Below the pieces are notes generated by a model that saw nothing but the letters and a program-made list of their open reading frames with translations, had not been told where the DNA came from and did not search any database. Below are positions 50,100 through 64,000 of a DNA stretch of 64,000 nucleotides, in pieces. The position numbers and the translations under genes are program-made. Source of the stretch: Pseudomonas argentinensis (GTDB lineage: Bacteria; Pseudomonadota; Gammaproteobacteria; Pseudomonadales; Pseudomonadaceae); the NCBI RefSeq assembly GCF_001839655.2, contig NZ_CP056087.1:1550001-1614000 (forward strand), given 5' to 3'. Position 1 is the first letter of the stretch. Each line of letters opens with the position of its first letter.

Positions 50100-51232
50100 G
50101 TAAGCCAGCCATACTCGCCCTTGCTGACGGCAGCATTTTTCGCGGCGAGGCCATCGGGGCCGACGGCCAAACTGTCGGGGAGGTGGTGTTCAACACCGCC
50201 ATGACCGGCTATCAGGAAATTCTTACCGATCCGTCTTATGCCCAGCAGATCGTTACCCTGACCTATCCACATATCGGCAATACCGGCACCACGCCGGAGG
50301 ATGCCGAGTCGGATCGCGTGTGGGCCGCCGGCCTGATCATTCGTGATCTGCCACTGAGCGCCAGTAACTGGCGTAACAAGCAGTCGCTGCCCGATTACCT
50401 CAAGGCAAACGGCACCGTCGCCATCGCCGGTATCGACACCCGTCGCCTGACCCGCATCCTGCGCGAAAAAGGCTCGCAGAACGGCTGCATCCTGGTCGGC
50501 GCCGATGCCACCGAGGAAAAGGCCCTCGAACTGGCGCGTGGCTTCCCGGGCCTGAAAGGCATGGATCTGGCCAAGGAAGTCAGCTGCACCGAGCGCTACG
50601 AATGGCGCTCCAGCGTGTGGAACCTGAAAGACGACAGCCATCCCGAGATCGCTGCCAGCGAACTGCCTTACCACGTGGTCGCCTATGACTACGGCGTCAA
50701 GCTGAACATCCTGCGCATGCTGGTCGAGCGCGGCTGCCGCCTCACCGTGGTGCCGGCGCAGACCCCGGCCAGTGAGGTACTGGCGCTCAACCCGGACGGC
50801 GTGTTCCTGTCCAACGGCCCTGGTGACCCCGAACCGTGCGACTACGCCATCCAGGCGATCAAGGACGTGTTGGAAACCGACACGCCGGTATTCGGCATCT
50901 GCCTCGGTCACCAGCTGCTGGCCCTGGCCTCCGGCGCCAAGACCCTGAAAATGGGGCACGGCCACCACGGTGCCAACCACCCGGTACAGGACCTCGACAC
51001 CGGCGTGGTGATGATCACCAGCCAGAACCACGGCTTCGCCGTGGACGAGAGCAGCCTGCCGGGCAACCTGCGGCCGATCCACAAGTCGCTGTTCGACGGC
51101 ACCCTGCAGGGCATCGAGCGGACCGACAAGGACGCCTTCAGCTTCCAGGGCCACCCCGAAGCCAGCCCGGGCCCCAACGATGTCGCCCCGCTGTTCGACC
51201 GCTTCATCGAAGCCATGGCCAAGCGCCGCTAA
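50096..51232 (+). CDS. carA: Carbamoyl-phosphate synthase small subunit
   Basis: A 378-residue glutaminase subunit feeding ammonia to CarB for arginine and pyrimidine synthesis. The class I amidotransferase nucleophile is Cys269 in FGICLGHQ, with the His-Glu pair in [11 protein letters not shown]. The start is TTG at 50096, supported by GGGAGG at 50085-50090 and by the usual length and N-terminus ([12 protein letters not shown]); the longer frame to 50069 lacks support. The start overlaps a leader ORF and follows an attenuator. Confidence 0.95.
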   Translation: MSKPAILALADGSIFRGEAIGADGQTVGEVVFNTAMTGYQEILTDPSYAQQIVTLTYPHIGNTGTTPEDAESDRVWAAGLIIRDLPLSASNWRNKQSLPDYLKANGTVAIAGIDTRRLTRILREKGSQNGCILVGADATEEKALELARGFPGLKGMDLAKEVSCTERYEWRSSVWNLKDDSHPEIAASELPYHVVAYDYGVKLNILRMLVERGCRLTVVPAQTPASEVLALNPDGVFLSNGPGDPEPCDYAIQAIKDVLETDTPVFGICLGHQLLALASGAKTLKMGHGHHGANHPVQDLDTGVVMITSQNHGFAVDESSLPGNLRPIHKSLFDGTLQGIERTDKDAFSFQGHPEASPGPNDVAPLFDRFIEAMAKRR

Positions 51233-51262
51233 GCCCGCTGAGCAGAGAATTCGAGAGAGAAC

Positions 51263-54480
<3,218 letters not shown>

Positions 54481-54484
<4 letters not shown>

Positions 54485-54957
54485 ACAAGTACCCCATGAC
54501 CGTCCAGGGCGCTCGCGCCTTGGAAGAAGAGCTGGCGCACCTGACCAAGGTGCGTCGCCCCGCGCTCAGCCAGGCGATCGCCGAAGCCCGTGAGCTGGGT
54601 GACCTCAAGGAAAACGCCGAATACCATGCCGCCCGCGAGGAGCAGGGCATGGTCGAGGCGCGCGTACGTGATATCGAAGGTCGCCTGCAGAACGCGGTGA
54701 TCATCGACGTCACCACCATTGCCCATACCGGCAAGGTGATCTTCGGCACCACCGTGGAAATCGCCAACGTCGAGACCGACGAGAGCGTGACCTACCAGAT
54801 CGTTGGCGAAGACGAAGCCGACATCAAGCAGGGCAAGCTTTCCGTGGGTTCGCCCATCGCCCGGGCCCTGGTGGGCAAGAGCGAAGGTGACGTGGTCGGC
54901 GTCAACACGCCCAGCGGCCTGGTCGAGTACGAGATTGTCGAAGTTCGCCACGTCTGA
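54481..54957 (+). CDS. greA: Transcription elongation factor GreA
   Basis: A 158-residue factor stimulating transcript cleavage by backtracked RNA polymerase. The N-terminal coiled coil (residues 1-75) carries the acidic tip in [18 protein letters not shown], and the FKBP-like domain ends SPSG-type with [18 protein letters not shown]. Coupled to carB by an ATGA overlap, as in other pseudomonads. Confidence 0.97.
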
Positions 54958-55390
54958 TCGGACGGCGGCGCGCGACAGCGCAGCCAGCGCCTGGGTGCTG
55001 CTGCAGACCCTCTGGGTCGGCGGCATCTGGACATTGCACTTTCTGGTGCTGCCGGGGCTGGCCAGTGTCGGCCTGGCGTCCTTGCTGATCGAGGAAGTGG
55101 CGCGCACCCTGGTGCCACAGATGGTCGGCATTACGCTGGGCGCAGCGTTGCTGCAGGCTGTGCTGCTGGTGCGGCAGCGTGGCGTGTCGGCGCTGTGGCG
55201 AGCGCGTAGCGGGCAGTTGCTGCTCGCGGTGCTGGTCGTCTCGCTGGCCTTTATGGTTTCGTTGGTGTCCTGGCCGCAGGCGCCGCGCTGGCAGCTGTTC
55301 AGCTACCTGCTGCTGGCGTTCTTCGGTGTATTGCTGGTGTTGCAGCCCGTGCCTCGCAAGGCCGTGGCAGCCGACCCGCAGGTCGGCTGA
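54935..55390 (+). CDS. DUF4149 family membrane protein
   Basis: A small membrane protein of about 151 residues with four hydrophobic segments ([23 protein letters not shown], then [18 protein letters not shown] and [13 protein letters not shown]), fitting DUF4149. The start is uncertain: TTG at 54935 overlaps greA by 23 bases, and GTG at 54995 would give a shorter 131-residue protein starting right at the first helix. No ATG is available. Unknown function; the position after greA is conserved in pseudomonads. Confidence 0.75.
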   Translation: MSKFATSDRTAARDSAASAWVLLQTLWVGGIWTLHFLVLPGLASVGLASLLIEEVARTLVPQMVGITLGAALLQAVLLVRQRGVSALWRARSGQLLLAVLVVSLAFMVSLVSWPQAPRWQLFSYLLLAFFGVLLVLQPVPRKAVAADPQVG

Positions 55391-55399
55391 GCACCTGAA

Positions 55400-55711
55400 T
55401 CAGCCCTGGTAGCGGCTGATGTTGGACAGGTTGCGATTGGCCTTGGGGTTCTTGCGGTACAGCAGCGCCATCTTGCCGATGATCTGCGCCAGTTCGGCCT
55501 TGCTGGCCTTGCACAGCTCATCGATCACCGCCAGGCGGTCGTCACGTTCGGCGACACGCACCTGGATCTTGATCAGCTCATGGTCGTTCAGCGCGCGCTC
55601 GAGCTCGGCCAGAACGCCCTCGGTAACACCGTTGTCGGCGACGATCAATACCGGTTTCAGGTGGTGGCCGATAGATTTGAACTGTTTCTTCTGCTCTTGA
55701 GTGAGCGGCAT
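55400..55711 (-). CDS. yhbY: Ribosome-associated RNA-binding protein YhbY
   Basis: A 103-residue CRM-domain protein (LTQEQKKQFKSIGHHLKPVLIV, KIQVRVAERDDRLAVIDELCKASKAELAQIIGKMALLYR with the GxxG-like loop). Binds pre-50S particles. Divergent from rlmE, with 97 bases between them, the standard arrangement in gammaproteobacteria. Confidence 0.94.
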   Translation of the reverse strand: MPLTQEQKKQFKSIGHHLKPVLIVADNGVTEGVLAELERALNDHELIKIQVRVAERDDRLAVIDELCKASKAELAQIIGKMALLYRKNPKANRNLSNISRYQG

Positions 55712-55808
55712 AATCTGAACCCTGCGTATTAATCTGGGAAAGCGGGCTATTTTAACCGAGCCGCCCGAGGCCCGCCCAGTTATTCATTCTGTTCTCTCGA
55801 GGTGTTGT

Positions 55809-56441
55809 GTGGCCCGTTCCAAGACCAGCCAGCGTTGGCTGAAAGAGCATTTCGACGATCCCTACGTCAAAATGGCGCAAAAGGACGGCTACCGTTCACG
55901 TGCCAGTTACAAGCTGTTGGAGGTGCAGGAGAAGGATCGCATCCTGCGTCCCGGCATGACCGTGGTCGATCTCGGTGCCGCGCCGGGTGGCTGGTCCCAG
56001 GTCACCAGCCGGGTGATCGGCGACAAGGGGCGGCTGATCGCCTCCGATATCCTGGAGATGGACAGCATCCCGGACGTCACCTTCATTCAGGGCGATTTCA
56101 CCGACGATGCCGTATTCGCGCGGATTCTCGAGGCCATCGACAATAACCCCGTCGACCTTGTGATTTCCGATATGGCCCCCAATATGAGTGGGGTGAGGGC
56201 CGCCGATCAGCCGCGTGCCATGTACCTGTGCGAGTTGGCGCTGGATCTGGCTGGCCGGGTGCTCAAGCCCGGCGGCGATTTCCTGATCAAGATCTTCCAG
56301 GGCGAGGGTTTCGACGAGTACCACAAGGAGGTACGCCGTCAGTTCGACAAGGTGCAGATGCGCAAGCCCCTGTCGTCCCGTGACCGTTCCCGCGAGCAGT
56401 ATCTGCTGGCCCGAGGCTTCAAGGGCCTGAGTGTCGAGTAA
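55809..56441 (+). CDS. rlmE: 23S rRNA (uridine2552-2'-O)-methyltransferase
   Basis: A 210-residue FtsJ/RrmJ methyltransferase. The SAM loop is [12 protein letters not shown] at about residues 55-66; the K-D-K-E catalytic set is visible around [14 protein letters not shown] and [13 protein letters not shown]. The start is GTG at 55809. Heat-inducible in E. coli; it precedes ftsH here after 178 bases with a separate promoter. Confidence 0.96.
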   Translation: MARSKTSQRWLKEHFDDPYVKMAQKDGYRSRASYKLLEVQEKDRILRPGMTVVDLGAAPGGWSQVTSRVIGDKGRLIASDILEMDSIPDVTFIQGDFTDDAVFARILEAIDNNPVDLVISDMAPNMSGVRAADQPRAMYLCELALDLAGRVLKPGGDFLIKIFQGEGFDEYHKEVRRQFDKVQMRKPLSSRDRSREQYLLARGFKGLSVE

Positions 56442-56537
56442 AACCAATGGCGTGGTTGTCAGTCCAAGCCAAGACGCGCATCGTAATGGGCAGATGTCTC
56501 ATAAAGGGTTACAGACGGTGTCAGCCATGAGCGGGCG

Positions 56538-56565
56538 TTTGTAGTAAGTTAGATCGGTTTATAAC
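56538..56565 (+). promoter_or_regulatory. Probable sigma-70 promoter of ftsH
   Basis: TTTGTA (56538-56543) and TATAAC (56560-56565) with a 16-base spacer, about 55 bases upstream of the ftsH start. Confidence 0.45.
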
Positions 56566-56619
56566 TGGTCGTCATGCGAAGCACGCTTCGGCAAGGGGCC
56601 TGCTTCAGAGGGTAGCTAA

Positions 56620-58545
<1,926 letters not shown>

Positions 58546-58554
58546 AAGTCGTCC

Positions 58555-59406
58555 ATGACTCCTGTGCAAACAAACGACCGGCTGCCTTGTGGCAGCCGGT
58601 TTCTTGATTTAAGCCATCCGCAAGTGATGGGCATCCTCAACGTCACCCCCGACTCCTTTTCCGATGGTGGTCGCTTCGCCCTGCGCGATGCGGCGTTGCG
58701 CCATGCCGAGGGCATGGTGCGCGCCGGCGCGACGCTGATCGATATCGGCGGCGAGTCAACGCGCCCCGGTGCTGCCCCGGTGTCGATGGCCGAAGAGCTG
58801 GAGCGTGTCGCGCCGATGGTGGAAGCGGTGGCTGCCGAACTGGATGTGATCATTTCCGTGGATACCTCCACCGCCGAGGTGATGCGCGAGTCGGCCCGGC
58901 TCGGTGCCGGTATGATCAATGACGTGCGCTCGCTGCAGCGCGACGGCGCCCTGCAGGCGGCGGCCGAGAGCGGTTTGCCGGTGTGCCTGATGCATATGCG
59001 TGGCGAACCCACGACCATGCAGCAAAGCCCCCGGTACGATGACGTGCTGGAAGCGGTGGCTGACTTTCTGCGCGAGCGCCTGGCGGTCTGCGAGGCAGCC
59101 GGCATCCCGGCGCAGCGCATCGTGCTCGATCCGGGTTTCGGCTTCGCCAAGACGCTGGAGCATAATCTCAGCCTGTTCAGGCGCATGCCGGCGCTGCAGG
59201 CTTTCGGTCTGCCGCTGCTGGTCGGCGTCTCGCGCAAGAGTATGATTGGCGCCGTGCTGGGCCGCGAAGTCGACGGTCGCCTGTACGGCAGCCTGGCCCT
59301 GGCGGCCCTGGCGGTCGCCAAGGGGGCGCATATCCTGCGTGTGCACGATGTGGCGGAAACCGTCGACGTGGTGCGCATGGTCGCTGCGGTCGAAGCGGCG
59401 CAGTAA
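58555..59406 (+). CDS. folP: Dihydropteroate synthase
   Basis: A 283-residue TIM-barrel enzyme joining pterin pyrophosphate and p-aminobenzoate; target of sulphonamides. Motifs [39 protein letters not shown] and [10 protein letters not shown] are intact. It starts 9 bases after ftsH and precedes glmM, the conserved ftsH-folP-glmM operon. Confidence 0.97.
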   Translation: MTPVQTNDRLPCGSRFLDLSHPQVMGILNVTPDSFSDGGRFALRDAALRHAEGMVRAGATLIDIGGESTRPGAAPVSMAEELERVAPMVEAVAAELDVIISVDTSTAEVMRESARLGAGMINDVRSLQRDGALQAAAESGLPVCLMHMRGEPTTMQQSPRYDDVLEAVADFLRERLAVCEAAGIPAQRIVLDPGFGFAKTLEHNLSLFRRMPALQAFGLPLLVGVSRKSMIGAVLGREVDGRLYGSLALAALAVAKGAHILRVHDVAETVDVVRMVAAVEAAQ

Positions 59407-59428
59407 ACAGAAAAAGGGAGTTGTCGTT

Positions 59429-60766
59429 TTGAGTCGCAAGTATTTTGGCACCGACGGTATCCGTGGGCGCGTCGGTCAGTATCCCATCACCCCGGATTTC
59501 ATGCTCAAGCTGGGCTGGGCCGCCGGCATGGCGTTTCGCAAGCAGGGCAAGTGCCGCATTCTGATCGGCAAGGACACGCGCATCTCCGGCTATATGTTCG
59601 AGTCGGCACTGGAGGCTGGACTCTCTGCTGCCGGTGCCGACGTCATGTTGCTGGGGCCGATGCCGACACCGGCGATCGCCTACCTGACGCGGACCTTTCA
59701 CGCCGAGGCGGGTATCGTCATCAGCGCCTCGCACAACCCGCACCATGACAACGGCATCAAGTTCTTCTCGGGGCAGGGCACCAAGCTGCCCGACGAAGTC
59801 GAGCTGATGATCGAGGAGCTGCTCGACGCGGCGATGACCGTGGTCGACTCCGAGCAGCTCGGCAAGGTGTCGCGTATCAACGACGCCGCCGGGCGTTACA
59901 TCGAGTTCTGCAAGAGCAGTGTGCCGACCAGTACCGACTTTTCCGGCCTGAAGATCGTGCTCGACTGCGCCCATGGCGCGGCCTACAAGGTGGCGCCGGC
60001 GGTATTCCAGGAGCTGGGCGCCGAGGTGTCGGTGCTGTCGGCCCAGCCCAACGGGTTGAATATCAACGCCGATTGCGGCTCGACCCATATCGAGAGGCTG
60101 CAGGCCGAGGTCACGGCGCGCCACGCCGACCTGGGCATCGCCTTCGACGGCGATGCCGATCGGGTGTTGATGGTCGATCACACCGGTGCCGTGGTGGATG
60201 GTGACGAGCTGCTGTTCATCATCGCCCGGGATCTGCAGGCCCGCGGCAAGCTGCAGGGCGGCGTCGTCGGCACGCTGATGAGCAACCTGGGTCTGGAGCT
60301 CGCGCTCAAGGAGCTGGACATCCCCTTCGTGCGCGCCAATGTCGGCGACCGTTACGTGATCGCCGAGTTGCTCGAACGTGGCTGGCAGTTGGGTGGAGAA
60401 AATTCCGGACACCTGGTGTGCTTCCAGCACGTGACGACCGGTGATGCCATCGTCGCCGCGCTGCAGGTGCTGCTGGCCATTCGTCGCCGTGATCAGAGCC
60501 TGGCCGAGGCGCGCCAGGGGTTGCGCAAGTGCCCCCAGGTGCTGGTCAATGTGCGTTTCGGTGGCGGCGTCGACCCGCTCAAGCACCCGGACGTGCAGGC
60601 GGCCAGCGACAGCGTGACCCAGCGCATGGCCGGGCGCGGCCGCGTGCTGCTGCGCAAGTCCGGGACCGAGCCGCTGGTGCGGGTGATGGTCGAAGGCGAG
60701 GAGGAAACCCAGGTTCGTGCCTATGCCGATGAATTGGCTGAAATTGTCTCGCGCGTCTGTGCTTGA
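59429..60766 (+). CDS. glmM: Phosphoglucosamine mutase
   Basis: A 445-residue enzyme converting glucosamine-6-P to glucosamine-1-P for peptidoglycan and LPS. The phosphoserine Ser101 is in [11 protein letters not shown], the metal loop is FDGDADR, and the sugar loop GGENSGHLV precedes the phosphate-binding RKSGTEP. The start is TTG at 59429 with AAAGGGAG ending 8 bases upstream; it gives the expected [13 protein letters not shown]-terminus. Confidence 0.96.
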   Translation: MSRKYFGTDGIRGRVGQYPITPDFMLKLGWAAGMAFRKQGKCRILIGKDTRISGYMFESALEAGLSAAGADVMLLGPMPTPAIAYLTRTFHAEAGIVISASHNPHHDNGIKFFSGQGTKLPDEVELMIEELLDAAMTVVDSEQLGKVSRINDAAGRYIEFCKSSVPTSTDFSGLKIVLDCAHGAAYKVAPAVFQELGAEVSVLSAQPNGLNINADCGSTHIERLQAEVTARHADLGIAFDGDADRVLMVDHTGAVVDGDELLFIIARDLQARGKLQGGVVGTLMSNLGLELALKELDIPFVRANVGDRYVIAELLERGWQLGGENSGHLVCFQHVTTGDAIVAALQVLLAIRRRDQSLAEARQGLRKCPQVLVNVRFGGGVDPLKHPDVQAASDSVTQRMAGRGRVLLRKSGTEPLVRVMVEGEEETQVRAYADELAEIVSRVCA

Positions 60767-60831
60767 TTCGGCTTGCCAGTCCCCAAGCGGTTGGGTAACA
60801 TCTGCGCCCTCTTTGACCAACGAGGTAAAGC

Positions 60832-61587
60832 ATGCGTCGCTCAATGGTTGCTGGTAACTGGAAAATGCACGGTACCCGCGCCAGTGTCGCAGAGCTGATC
60901 GATGGTCTGAGTCGGCAGGCACTGCCTGCCGACGTCGAGGTTGCGGTGTTTCCTGTCAGCCTTCACCTCGCTCAGGTTGTCGAGGGGCTCAGCGGTCGTG
61001 CGGTGTCGGTAGGCGCCCAGGACTGTGCGGTCGAAGCGGGGCAGGGGGCATTGACCGGAGAGGTGTCGAGCGAGCAGCTGCGCGATGCGGGTTGCAAGCT
61101 GGTGCTGGTCGGTCATTCCGAGCGTCGCCTGATCCTCGGTGACAGCGATGAGCAGGTCGTGCGCAAGTTCGCGGCGGCTCAGCTCAACGGGCTGGTGCCG
61201 GTGCTGTGCGTCGGGGAGACCCTGGAGCAGCGCGAGGCGGGCGAAACCCTCAAGGTGGTTGCCGGTCAGCTCGATAGCGTGATCGAGGCGCTGGGGGTTG
61301 CGGTGCTGTCGAGTGCGGTGGTGGCGTATGAGCCGGTCTGGGCCATTGGTACCGGGCTGACGGCAACGCCTCAGCAAGCGCAGGATGTACATGCGGCAAT
61401 TCGCGCGCAGGTCGCTGCGAAAGACCCGCAAGTGGCAGGTGGTTTGAGAATTCTTTATGGCGGCAGCGTCAAGGCCGCCAATGCAGCCGAGCTGTTCGGC
61501 ATGCCTGATATCGATGGGGGGCTTGTGGGTGGAGCCTCTCTGAATGCGAACGAGTTCGGTGCGATCTGTCGCGCTGCGGGAAGCTAA
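60832..61587 (+). CDS. tpiA: Triose-phosphate isomerase
   Basis: A 251-residue TIM barrel. Active-site residues are in GNWKMHG (Lys), LVGHSERR (His) and [11 protein letters not shown] (Glu), with the phosphate loop YGGSVKAAN. It interconverts dihydroxyacetone phosphate and glyceraldehyde-3-phosphate. Located between glmM and secG; the 65-base gap from glmM could hold a promoter. It is 4 bases from secG. Confidence 0.97.
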   Translation: MRRSMVAGNWKMHGTRASVAELIDGLSRQALPADVEVAVFPVSLHLAQVVEGLSGRAVSVGAQDCAVEAGQGALTGEVSSEQLRDAGCKLVLVGHSERRLILGDSDEQVVRKFAAAQLNGLVPVLCVGETLEQREAGETLKVVAGQLDSVIEALGVAVLSSAVVAYEPVWAIGTGLTATPQQAQDVHAAIRAQVAAKDPQVAGGLRILYGGSVKAANAAELFGMPDIDGGLVGGASLNANEFGAICRAAGS

Positions 61588-61591
61588 GAAT

Positions 61592-61981
61592 ATGCTGGAA
61601 ACAGGCGTTGTAGTTCTTCATCTGCTGGCGGCGATCGGTGTGGTTGTGCTGGTGCTGCTGCAGCAGGGTAAAGGTGCCGATGCAGGTGCTTCGTTTGGTG
61701 CGGGTGCTTCCAATACCGTTTTCGGTAGCCAAGGAAGCACTACCTTTCTGAGCCGAGTTACTGCTATACTCGCCGCCAGTTTTTTCATTACCAGCTTGGG
61801 GTTAGCGTATTTTGCTAATCAAAAGTCTGATACACTGGGTCAGGCTGGTTTGCCGGATCCGGCAGTAATGGAAGTGCCGCAGGGCAACAAGCCTGCAGAA
61901 GATGTACCGGTGCTTGAGCAGCAACAGCAAGCGCCAACTTCGAGTGAGCAAGACGTACCTCAGGCTCCCGAAGCGCAGTAA
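61592..61981 (+). CDS. secG: Protein translocase subunit SecG
   Basis: A 129-residue SecG with two membrane helices ([20 protein letters not shown] and [23 protein letters not shown]) separated by the conserved [21 protein letters not shown] loop. The C-terminal tail is Gln/Pro/Glu-rich and longer than in E. coli, as in other pseudomonads. The start at 61592 excludes an extension overlapping tpiA. A tRNA gene follows after 11 bases, probably on the same transcript. Confidence 0.95.
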   Translation: MLETGVVVLHLLAAIGVVVLVLLQQGKGADAGASFGAGASNTVFGSQGSTTFLSRVTAILAASFFITSLGLAYFANQKSDTLGQAGLPDPAVMEVPQGNKPAEDVPVLEQQQQAPTSSEQDVPQAPEAQ

Positions 61982-61992
61982 GTGTCAAATTT

Positions 61993-62078
61993 GCCGAGGT
62001 GGTGGAATTGGTAGACACGCTACCTTGAGGTGGTAGTGGCCATAGGCTGTAGGGGTTCGAGTCCCCTTCTCGGTACCA
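61993..62078 (+). tRNA. tRNA-Leu (anticodon GAG)
   Basis: An 86-base class II tRNA beginning GCCGAGG and ending in an encoded CCA. The anticodon stem CTACC/GGTAG frames the loop TTGAGGT with anticodon GAG at 62027-62029; a long variable arm and a normal T-loop (GGTTCGAGTCC) are present. It closely resembles E. coli tRNA-Leu(GAG). Conserved position between secG and rimP. Confidence 0.97.
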
Positions 62079-62090
62079 ATTGAACAGAAT

Positions 62091-62113
62091 AGCCCGCTGC
62101 ATGCGGGCTTTTC
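62091..62113 (+). terminator. Terminator after tRNA-Leu
   Basis: AGCCCGC and GCGGGCT form a 7-bp stem with a TGCAT loop, followed by TTTTC. It ends the tpiA-secG-tRNA transcript. Confidence 0.85.
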
Positions 62114-62129
62114 TGTATCTGGGGATTGG

Positions 62130-62159
62130 TTGACCCGTATGGCGGTTCAGCCGTATAAT
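62130..62159 (+). promoter_or_regulatory. Sigma-70 promoter of the metY-rimP-nusA operon
   Basis: TTGACC (62130-62135) and TATAAT (62154-62159) are separated by 18 bases; transcription would start about 62166, ten bases before the tRNA-like gene. The promoter is intact although the tRNA is degenerate. Confidence 0.8.
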
Positions 62160-62175
62160 CCGCTCCCAGTTTTAG

Positions 62176-62251
<76 letters not shown>

Positions 62252-62261
62252 GTTGTCACTG

Positions 62262-62284
62262 AGCCCCTTTCAAGGGGCTTTTTG
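62262..62284 (+). terminator. Terminator between the tRNA-fMet remnant and rimP
   Basis: AGCCCCT and AGGGGCT pair over 7 bp around TTCA, followed by TTTTG. Readthrough or a further promoter must serve rimP-nusA. Confidence 0.85.
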
Positions 62285-62377
62285 TTAGCTGGCAGACAGA
62301 TTCTCCGCCGTCTGGGCGGTCTTGTAGATGGGCGTTTCGCCCATTTTTTATTTGCACAGCATGCGCGAGGGGTTCAG

Positions 62378-62836
62378 GTGTCGAGCAAGCTAGAACAGTT
62401 GCAGGCCTTGGTGGCCCCGGTAGTCGAAGCGCTTGGCTACGAGTGCTGGGGTATCGAGTTCCTGTCTCAGGGGCGGCATTCGCTGCTGCGTATCTACATC
62501 GATCATGCCGACGGCATTCTCATCGACGATTGCGAGAAGGTCAGCCGGCAGATCAGCGGCGTTCTCGACGTCGAGGATCCCATCAGTGCGGAGTACACCC
62601 TCGAGGTGTCGTCGCCCGGTATGGATCGGCCATTGTTCACGTTGGCCCAGTTCGCCAGTCACGTCGGCGAGCAGGTGAAAATCAAGTTGCGCTCACCATT
62701 CGAAGGGCGCCGCAACTTTCAGGGTCTGCTCCGCGGTGTGGAGGAAGAGGACGTGGTGGTGCAGGTGGATGACCACGAGTTTCTTTTGCCGATCGATATG
62801 ATCGACAAGGCCAACATTATCCCCCGATTTGATTGA
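62378..62836 (+). CDS. rimP: Ribosome maturation factor RimP
   Basis: A 152-residue 30S assembly factor: [24 protein letters not shown] and [28 protein letters not shown] in the N-terminal domain, [10 protein letters not shown] at the hinge, then an SH3-like C-terminal domain. The start is GTG at 62378 with GCGAGGGG upstream; upstream residues would overlap the tRNA region. First protein gene of the rimP-nusA operon. Confidence 0.95.
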   Translation: MSSKLEQLQALVAPVVEALGYECWGIEFLSQGRHSLLRIYIDHADGILIDDCEKVSRQISGVLDVEDPISAEYTLEVSSPGMDRPLFTLAQFASHVGEQVKIKLRSPFEGRRNFQGLLRGVEEEDVVVQVDDHEFLLPIDMIDKANIIPRFD

Positions 62837-62899
62837 GACACGGATCCTGCGGGATCGGAATGTGTCGATCCCAATGGATTGCGAAAGGCGAGGCGTACG

Positions 62900-64000
62900 A
62901 TGAGCAAAGAAGTACTGCTGGTTGTTGAGTCGGTATCCAATGAAAAGGGCGTACCGGCCGCTGTGATTTTCGAGGCGCTGGAGTTGGCGCTGGCCACGGC
63001 GACCAAGAAACGTTTTGAAGATGAAGTCGAACTGCGCGTGGCGATCAACCGTCAGAGTGGTAGCTACGAGACCTTTCGTTGCTGGACCGTGGTCGACGAG
63101 GAAAACTTCGAAGATCCGGCGCACCAGGTAACCACTGACATGCCGCGTGCGGTCGAGGCCAATGCCAAGGTCGGTGACGTGCTCGAGGAGAAGATCGAGT
63201 CCATCGAGTTCGGGCGTATCGCTGCACAGACCGCCAAGCAGGTCATCGTGCAGAAGGTGCGTGAAGCCGAGCGCGCCCAAGTCGTCGAAGCCTACCGCGA
63301 GCGCCTGGGTGAAATCATCGCCGGTACCGTCAAGAAGGTTACCCGCGACAACGTCATCGTCGATCTGGGCGCCAACGCCGAGGCCCTGCTGGCCCGCGAA
63401 GACATCATCCCACGTGAGACCTTCCGTGTCGGCGTGCGCCTGCGTGCGCTGCTCAAGGAAATCCGCACCGAGAACCGCGGCCCTCAGCTGATCCTGTCGC
63501 GTACCGCGCCGGAAATGCTGATCGAGCTGTTCCGCATCGAGGTGCCGGAAATCGCCGAAGGCCTCATCGAGGTCAAGGCCGCCTCCCGTGACCCGGGTTC
63601 GCGCGCCAAGATCGCGGTACGTTCCAAGGACAAGCGTATCGACCCGCAAGGCGCTTGCATCGGCATGCGCGGCTCGCGCGTTCAGGCGGTCTCCGGCGAA
63701 CTGGTCGGCGAGCGTGTGGACATCGTGCTGTGGGACGACAACCCGGCGCAGTTCGTCATCAACGCCATGTCGCCGGCTGAAGTCGCGGCGATCATCGTTG
63801 ACGAAGATGCCCATGCCATGGACATCGCCGTAGGCGAGGACAACCTGGCGCAAGCGATTGGCCGTGGTGGCCAGAACGTGCGCCTGGCCAGTCAGCTGAC
63901 CGGCTGGACGCTGAACGTGATGACCGAAGCGGACATCCAGGCCAAGCAGCAGGCCGAGACCGGCGATATCCTGCAGGGCTTCATCGACGAGTTGGAAGTC
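62900..64000 (+). CDS. nusA: Transcription termination/antitermination factor NusA (3' end outside window)
   Basis: The first 367 codons are present and the frame is still open at the window edge. The N-terminal RNA-polymerase-binding domain ([36 protein letters not shown]) is followed by the S1 domain (about residues 130-205, [16 protein letters not shown]), then KH1 and KH2 ([18 protein letters not shown] and [17 protein letters not shown]). The C-terminal acidic repeats would follow. It lies 63 bases after rimP. Confidence 0.97.
   Translation, partial: MSKEVLLVVESVSNEKGVPAAVIFEALELALATATKKRFEDEVELRVAINRQSGSYETFRCWTVVDEENFEDPAHQVTTDMPRAVEANAKVGDVLEEKIESIEFGRIAAQTAKQVIVQKVREAERAQVVEAYRERLGEIIAGTVKKVTRDNVIVDLGANAEALLAREDIIPRETFRVGVRLRALLKEIRTENRGPQLILSRTAPEMLIELFRIEVPEIAEGLIEVKAASRDPGSRAKIAVRSKDKRIDPQGACIGMRGSRVQAVSGELVGERVDIVLWDDNPAQFVINAMSPAEVAAIIVDEDAHAMDIAVGEDNLAQAIGRGGQNVRLASQLTGWTLNVMTEADIQAKQQAETGDILQGFIDELEV

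Overview
The window is GC-rich chromosomal DNA of a gammaproteobacterium, almost certainly a Pseudomonas but probably not P. aeruginosa itself. Three things point this way: the Pseudomonas-type haem uptake operon phuSTUVW, an L-lactate operon lldP-lldD-dld with a FadR-type LldR, and two long core blocks in the usual Pseudomonas order. Those blocks are proA-nadD-rsfS-rlmH-mrdA-rodA-mltB-rlpA-dacC-ybeD-lipB/lipA and lldR/smpB-ratA-rnfH/bamE-fur/recN-grpE-dnaK-dnaJ-dapB-carA-carB-greA-yhbY/rlmE-ftsH-folP-glmM-tpiA-secG-tRNA-rimP-nusA. Coding density is high and gene spacing is mostly operonic. I see no prophage, insertion sequence or CRISPR array.

Layout. 1-4056: haem uptake (phuS tail, phuT, phuU, phuV, phuW). 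4189-6531: quinone-reductase-like dehydrogenase and a small monooxygenase, divergent from a LysR regulator. 6590-8966: DUF2946, PepSY membrane protein and PCu(A)C copper chaperone. 9064-14324: adenine/adenosine deaminase, ChaA antiporter, short-chain dehydrogenase, CitMHS transporter and an NAD(P)-binding protein. 14383-16062: a lipoprotein joining about 12 MORN repeats to a clan CD (C13-like) cysteine peptidase. 16240-19226: lrgA-lrgB, a LON-substrate-domain protein and a DedA-PAP2 fusion. 19469-30922: the cell-elongation and lipoate block. 31050-34483: RidA, LysR, RluE-like synthase, globin, a broken DUF2788 gene and an Lrp-type regulator. 34585-34797: a probable structured RNA. 34844-40623: lactate utilisation. 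40698-64000: core information-processing and chaperone genes, ending inside nusA.

How the genes work together. PhuT-U-V import haem that PhuS traffics in the cytoplasm; fur, the iron regulator, lies further along. NadD, RsfS, RlmH, PBP2, RodA, MltB, RlpA and DacC tie NAD and ribosome upkeep to lateral wall synthesis. LldP, LldD and Dld import lactate and oxidise both enantiomers under LldR. GrpE-DnaK-DnaJ form the Hsp70 machine behind a sigma-32-like promoter. DapB and CarAB supply lysine/peptidoglycan and arginine/pyrimidine precursors.

Most worth a second look: (1) a 30-codon leader ORF running through a 16-bp terminator and overlapping the carA TTG start, resembling pyrBI-type attenuation; (2) a multi-stem RNA with its own terminator beside the Lrp gene; (3) an A9 tract in rlpA that includes a classical -1 slippery heptamer just before the SPOR domain; (4) a degenerate initiator tRNA in the metY position before rimP-nusA; (5) the MORN-peptidase lipoprotein; (6) a second exact LldR-type operator core inside lldP; (7) a frameshifted DUF2788 gene.
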